A DNA stretch of 64,000 nucleotides from an uncultured Lachnospiraceae bacterium (GTDB taxonomy: Bacteria; Bacillota; Clostridia; Lachnospirales; Lachnospiraceae). The stretch covers positions 1 to 64,000 of the forward strand of contig CANRPO010000007.1 of NCBI GenBank assembly GCA_947632515.1, read 5' to 3'. The notes beneath the pieces are model-generated. The model saw nothing but the letters and a program-made list of their open reading frames with translations. It was not told the DNA's origin and made no database searches. A program made the translations under genes and the position numbers. Shown piece after piece: positions 61,648-64,000 of this stretch (position 1 is the stretch's first letter; each line of letters starts with the position of its first letter).

Positions 61648-62195
61648 CGAAAAGACTGACACAACTCGGATTTTTTCTGGCCCTTGCGCTGATCCTCGCC
61701 TACGTGGAGTCGCTGATCCCGTTCTCCTTCGGCATTCCCGGTATCAGGCTGGGACTTCCGAATCTGGCCGTGATCCTGCTGCTGTACGGATCGCGCGGCG
61801 GGACGCAGGGCGGGGGAGGATCCGCGGCGCGCGGCCCCGGCATAGGCGGCGCGAGGGACGCGTTTCTCATCAACATACTGCGCATCGTTATTTCCGGATT
61901 TCTTTTTAGCAATCTGTATACCATCCTCTATGCGCTTGCGGGGGCGGTGTTGAGTTTTGCCGCAATGCTCGCGGGCCGGAGACTGCGCTGTTTCTCCGTA
62001 GTCGGCGTCAGCGTTCTGGGCGGCGTATCCCACAATATCGGCCAGCTCGTGATGGCCATGCTGGTGACGCGGACCGTCTATGTGGGGTACTATGCGCCGT
62101 ATCTGATCGCCGCCGGCACGGTGACAGGGGCGGTACTCGGTCTTGGGGCTGTGGAACTGATGCCGTATCTATGGAGAATCAAAGATAGGAGCTGA
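61644..62195 (+). CDS. Gx transporter family membrane protein (HepT component I-like)
   Basis: The 183-aa protein has five or six membrane helices and the hallmark ESLIPFSFGIPGIRLGLPNLAVILLLY. An unusual insert of about 20 residues, RGGTQGGGGSAARGPGIGGAR, lies where the family has a short loop before AFLINILRIVISG. The family is ECF-like S-component and is often labelled heptaprenyl diphosphate synthase component I, although its cargo is unsettled. Coupled to the NusG-II gene. Confidence 0.88.
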   Translation: MTKRLTQLGFFLALALILAYVESLIPFSFGIPGIRLGLPNLAVILLLYGSRGGTQGGGGSAARGPGIGGARDAFLINILRIVISGFLFSNLYTILYALAGAVLSFAAMLAGRRLRCFSVVGVSVLGGVSHNIGQLVMAMLVTRTVYVGYYAPYLIAAGTVTGAVLGLGAVELMPYLWRIKDRS

Positions 62196-62199
62196 TATT

Positions 62200-62814
62200 A
62201 TGTATGCCTATTTGAAGGGAACATTGGAGGAGATCTCAGAGGACAGCATCGTCGTGGAGACGGGCGGCGTCGGGTACAACGTGAAGGTATCCACGACCAC
62301 GGCGGATCTTCTTCCGGGGCTTGGCAGCGAGATCAAGATCTACACCTATACGCTGGTGCGGGAGGATGCGTTTTCCCTGTACGGATTTCTCACAAGAGAC
62401 GACTTAGAGATCTTCAAAAAGCTGATCACGGTGAACGGTATCGGGCCGAAGGGCGGGCTTGCGATCCTGTCTGTGATGAGCGCGGACGCGCTGCGGTTCG
62501 CGATCATGGCGGGAGACGCGAAATCTATCGCAAAGGCTCCGGGGATCGGCAGTAAGACGGCGGAGCGCGTGATCCTCGATCTGCGCGACAAAGTCTCCCT
62601 GGAAGATACGCTCAGAGGCTTGGGAGAACCTATCGGCGAAACGCCGGGGCAGGGCGCCGGCGCCGACAACGTCACCAGAAAAGAGGCGATCGAGGCGCTT
62701 GTGGCTCTCGGCTACTCCGCGTCCGACGCCACTGCCGCCGTAAAGAAAGTGGAAGTGACAGAGGACACCACGGTGGAGAGCGTGCTTAAGGCGGCGTTGA
62801 AATTCATGTTCTGA
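62200..62814 (+). CDS. ruvA: Holliday junction DNA helicase subunit RuvA
   Basis: The 204-aa protein has the OB-fold N-domain ([25 protein letters not shown]), the helix-hairpin-helix pair ([14 protein letters not shown] and [16 protein letters not shown]) and the C-terminal domain III that contacts RuvB. It binds Holliday junctions as a tetramer. ruvB follows after 34 bp. It begins 4 bp after the Gx gene. Confidence 0.97.
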   Translation: MYAYLKGTLEEISEDSIVVETGGVGYNVKVSTTTADLLPGLGSEIKIYTYTLVREDAFSLYGFLTRDDLEIFKKLITVNGIGPKGGLAILSVMSADALRFAIMAGDAKSIAKAPGIGSKTAERVILDLRDKVSLEDTLRGLGEPIGETPGQGAGADNVTRKEAIEALVALGYSASDATAAVKKVEVTEDTTVESVLKAALKFMF

Positions 62815-62848
62815 CGAAGAAAAACGGAAAGTGACGGCAGATGCGCTT

Positions 62849-63847
62849 ATGGCAGACAGAATGATCGAGACAAACCTGATAGAAGAGGACATTAAGATCG
62901 AGGGGTCTCTGCGTCCCCGGACGCTGGATGACTACATTGGTCAATCAAAAGTCAAGGAAAATCTGAAAGTTTATATCAAGGCGGCGAAACAGCGCAGCGA
63001 CGCGCTGGATCATGTGCTTTTCTACGGTCCGCCCGGACTCGGCAAGACCACGCTGGCGGGCATCATTGCCAATGAAATGGGCGTGCACATGAAAGTCACC
63101 AGCGGTCCGGCCATCGAGAAACCGGGGGAGATGGCGGCGATTCTCAACAATCTGCAGGAGGGCGATCTGCTGTTCGTGGATGAGATTCACAGATTAAACC
63201 GACAGGTGGAGGAGGTTCTGTATCCGGCTATGGAGGATTACGCCATCGACATCATGATCGGCAAGGGCGCGACGGCGCGCTCCATCCGCCTTGATCTGCC
63301 GCATTTTACGCTGGTTGGGGCCACGACCAGGGCCGGACTTCTGACGGCGCCCCTGCGGGACAGATTTGGCGTGATCCACCGATTGGAGTTTTACTCCGTG
63401 GAAGAGCTTAAGGTGATCATTCAGCACTCCGCCGTGATTCTCGGCGTGGAGATCGACGAGGAGGGCGCTGTGGAGCTGGCCAGAAGGAGCCGCGGAACGC
63501 CGCGTCTTGCCAACCGTATGCTCAAGAGGGTGCGGGACTTCGCGCAGGTGAAATATGACGGCGCGATCACCAAGGAGGTCGCCAATACGGCGCTCGACCT
63601 GATGGATGTGGACAAGATGGGACTCGACCATATCGACAGAAATATTCTTTGCACATTGATCGAGAAATTCAAGGGCGGTCCGGCCGGGCTTGACACCTTG
63701 GCGGCCGCCATCGGCGAGGACGCCGGAACGATAGAAGATGTGTACGAGCCGTACCTGATCAAGAATGGCTTTCTAAACAGAACGCCCCGCGGCAGAGTCG
63801 CCACGGAGCGCGCCTATCATCATTTTGGAATAGAAATGCCGACGTAG
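62849..63847 (+). CDS. ruvB: Holliday junction branch-migration ATPase RuvB
   Basis: The 332-aa form starts at ATG 62849; GTG 62831 or ATG 62861 are possible because no clear ribosome site decides. RuvB landmarks: [26 protein letters not shown] (Walker A), [11 protein letters not shown] (Walker B), [18 protein letters not shown] (sensor 1) and a C-terminal winged helix ending [20 protein letters not shown]. It forms a hexameric motor with RuvA. Confidence 0.97.
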   Translation: MADRMIETNLIEEDIKIEGSLRPRTLDDYIGQSKVKENLKVYIKAAKQRSDALDHVLFYGPPGLGKTTLAGIIANEMGVHMKVTSGPAIEKPGEMAAILNNLQEGDLLFVDEIHRLNRQVEEVLYPAMEDYAIDIMIGKGATARSIRLDLPHFTLVGATTRAGLLTAPLRDRFGVIHRLEFYSVEELKVIIQHSAVILGVEIDEEGAVELARRSRGTPRLANRMLKRVRDFAQVKYDGAITKEVANTALDLMDVDKMGLDHIDRNILCTLIEKFKGGPAGLDTLAAAIGEDAGTIEDVYEPYLIKNGFLNRTPRGRVATERAYHHFGIEMPT

Positions 63848-63871
63848 GATCCCGCCCGCTGCGGGGAGGAA

Positions 63872-64000
63872 TCACACCGATATATCCACGGCTGTCCCGG
63901 CCGCCTCGACCGGAGCCTGCGCCACAGTCTCCACGGGGATGTCCACGCCGCTCAGCTCCAGGGACACGCCGCCGTAGGAGCTGTCCGAATCGCCGGAGCC
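63872..64000 (-). CDS. 3' end of an unknown gene that extends past the window
   Basis: On the minus strand an open frame enters from the right edge and ends at TGA 63872-63874 after 42 sense codons. The visible end is Ser/Gly/Asp-rich, then LELSGVDIPVETVAQAPVEAAGTAVDISV. It looks like a low-complexity or surface-type C-terminus. It is convergent with ruvB. No family can be given from this piece. Confidence 0.5.
   Translation of the reverse strand, partial: GSGDSDSSYGGVSLELSGVDIPVETVAQAPVEAAGTAVDISV

Overview
The window looks like chromosome of an anaerobic, spore-forming Bacillota of the Clostridia, most likely the Lachnospiraceae. The grounds are sporulation and germination genes (spoIVA, a spoVAF/gerA relative, cotJABC), a class III oxygen-sensitive ribonucleotide reductase (nrdDG), a group B [FeFe] hydrogenase, strong AGGAGG ribosome binding sites, and GC-rich core genes. 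The genus cannot be fixed from this stretch alone. No rRNA, tRNA, CRISPR array, integrase or complete insertion sequence was seen.

Layout. 0.2-9 kb: lipoprotein, beta-propeller lactonase, spoIVA, mscL, a purine/pyrimidine salvage run (punA, cdd, MTA/SAH deaminase), a membrane MutS relative and rnhA. 9-19 kb: WYL regulator, aminotransferase, nrdD-nrdG-dut behind a promoter with NrdR-like boxes, spoVAF, and a gene fusing a GH1 beta-glycosidase to a class I mannose-6-phosphate isomerase. 19-30.5 kb: two large cell-envelope membrane proteins on the minus strand, a membrane EAL protein, an HTH protein divergent from a transmembrane Ser/Thr kinase, an esterase, a methyltransferase and a secreted protein. 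Three runs of nine G lie between 20.2 and 26.4 kb. 30.6-32.8 kb: ktrB-ktrA potassium uptake.

32.8-43.3 kb is an AT-richer accessory island between ktrA and cotJC, and it is a graveyard of toxin-antitoxin and defence modules. It holds a broken wHTH/nucleotidyltransferase pair, an intact AbiEi-AbiEii pair with duplicated operators, a truncated DUF4297-plus-SMC-like ATPase pair (Lamassu-like remnant), a DUF4143 ATPase, an MNT/HEPN pair whose HEPN lost its middle, a RelB-like antitoxin with only the tail of a PIN toxin, a DNA-deoxyinosine glycosylase, and an intact mntA-hepT pair with a deleted second copy 1.7 kb upstream.

43.3-64 kb returns to core genes: cotJABC (cotJA is only 56 aa), an ABC/Gld-type exporter, [FeFe] hydrogenase, gltX, a UvrD-like helicase overlapping a DUF1292 gene tail to tail, a GlgX-like protein that has lost its catalytic residues, a DUF5662 protein, a Cys/Gly-rich small protein, trpS, hflK-hflC, a TPR/DUF4037 pair, a NusG-II-domain protein with a Gx transporter, and ruvA-ruvB.

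The most interesting regulatory pattern is at spoIVA and spoVAF. In both, the Shine-Dalgarno lies in the 3' arm of the upstream gene's terminator hairpin, while a sporulation-sigma-like promoter lies inside the same hairpin. Read-through RNA would hide the ribosome site and sporulation-specific RNA would expose it.
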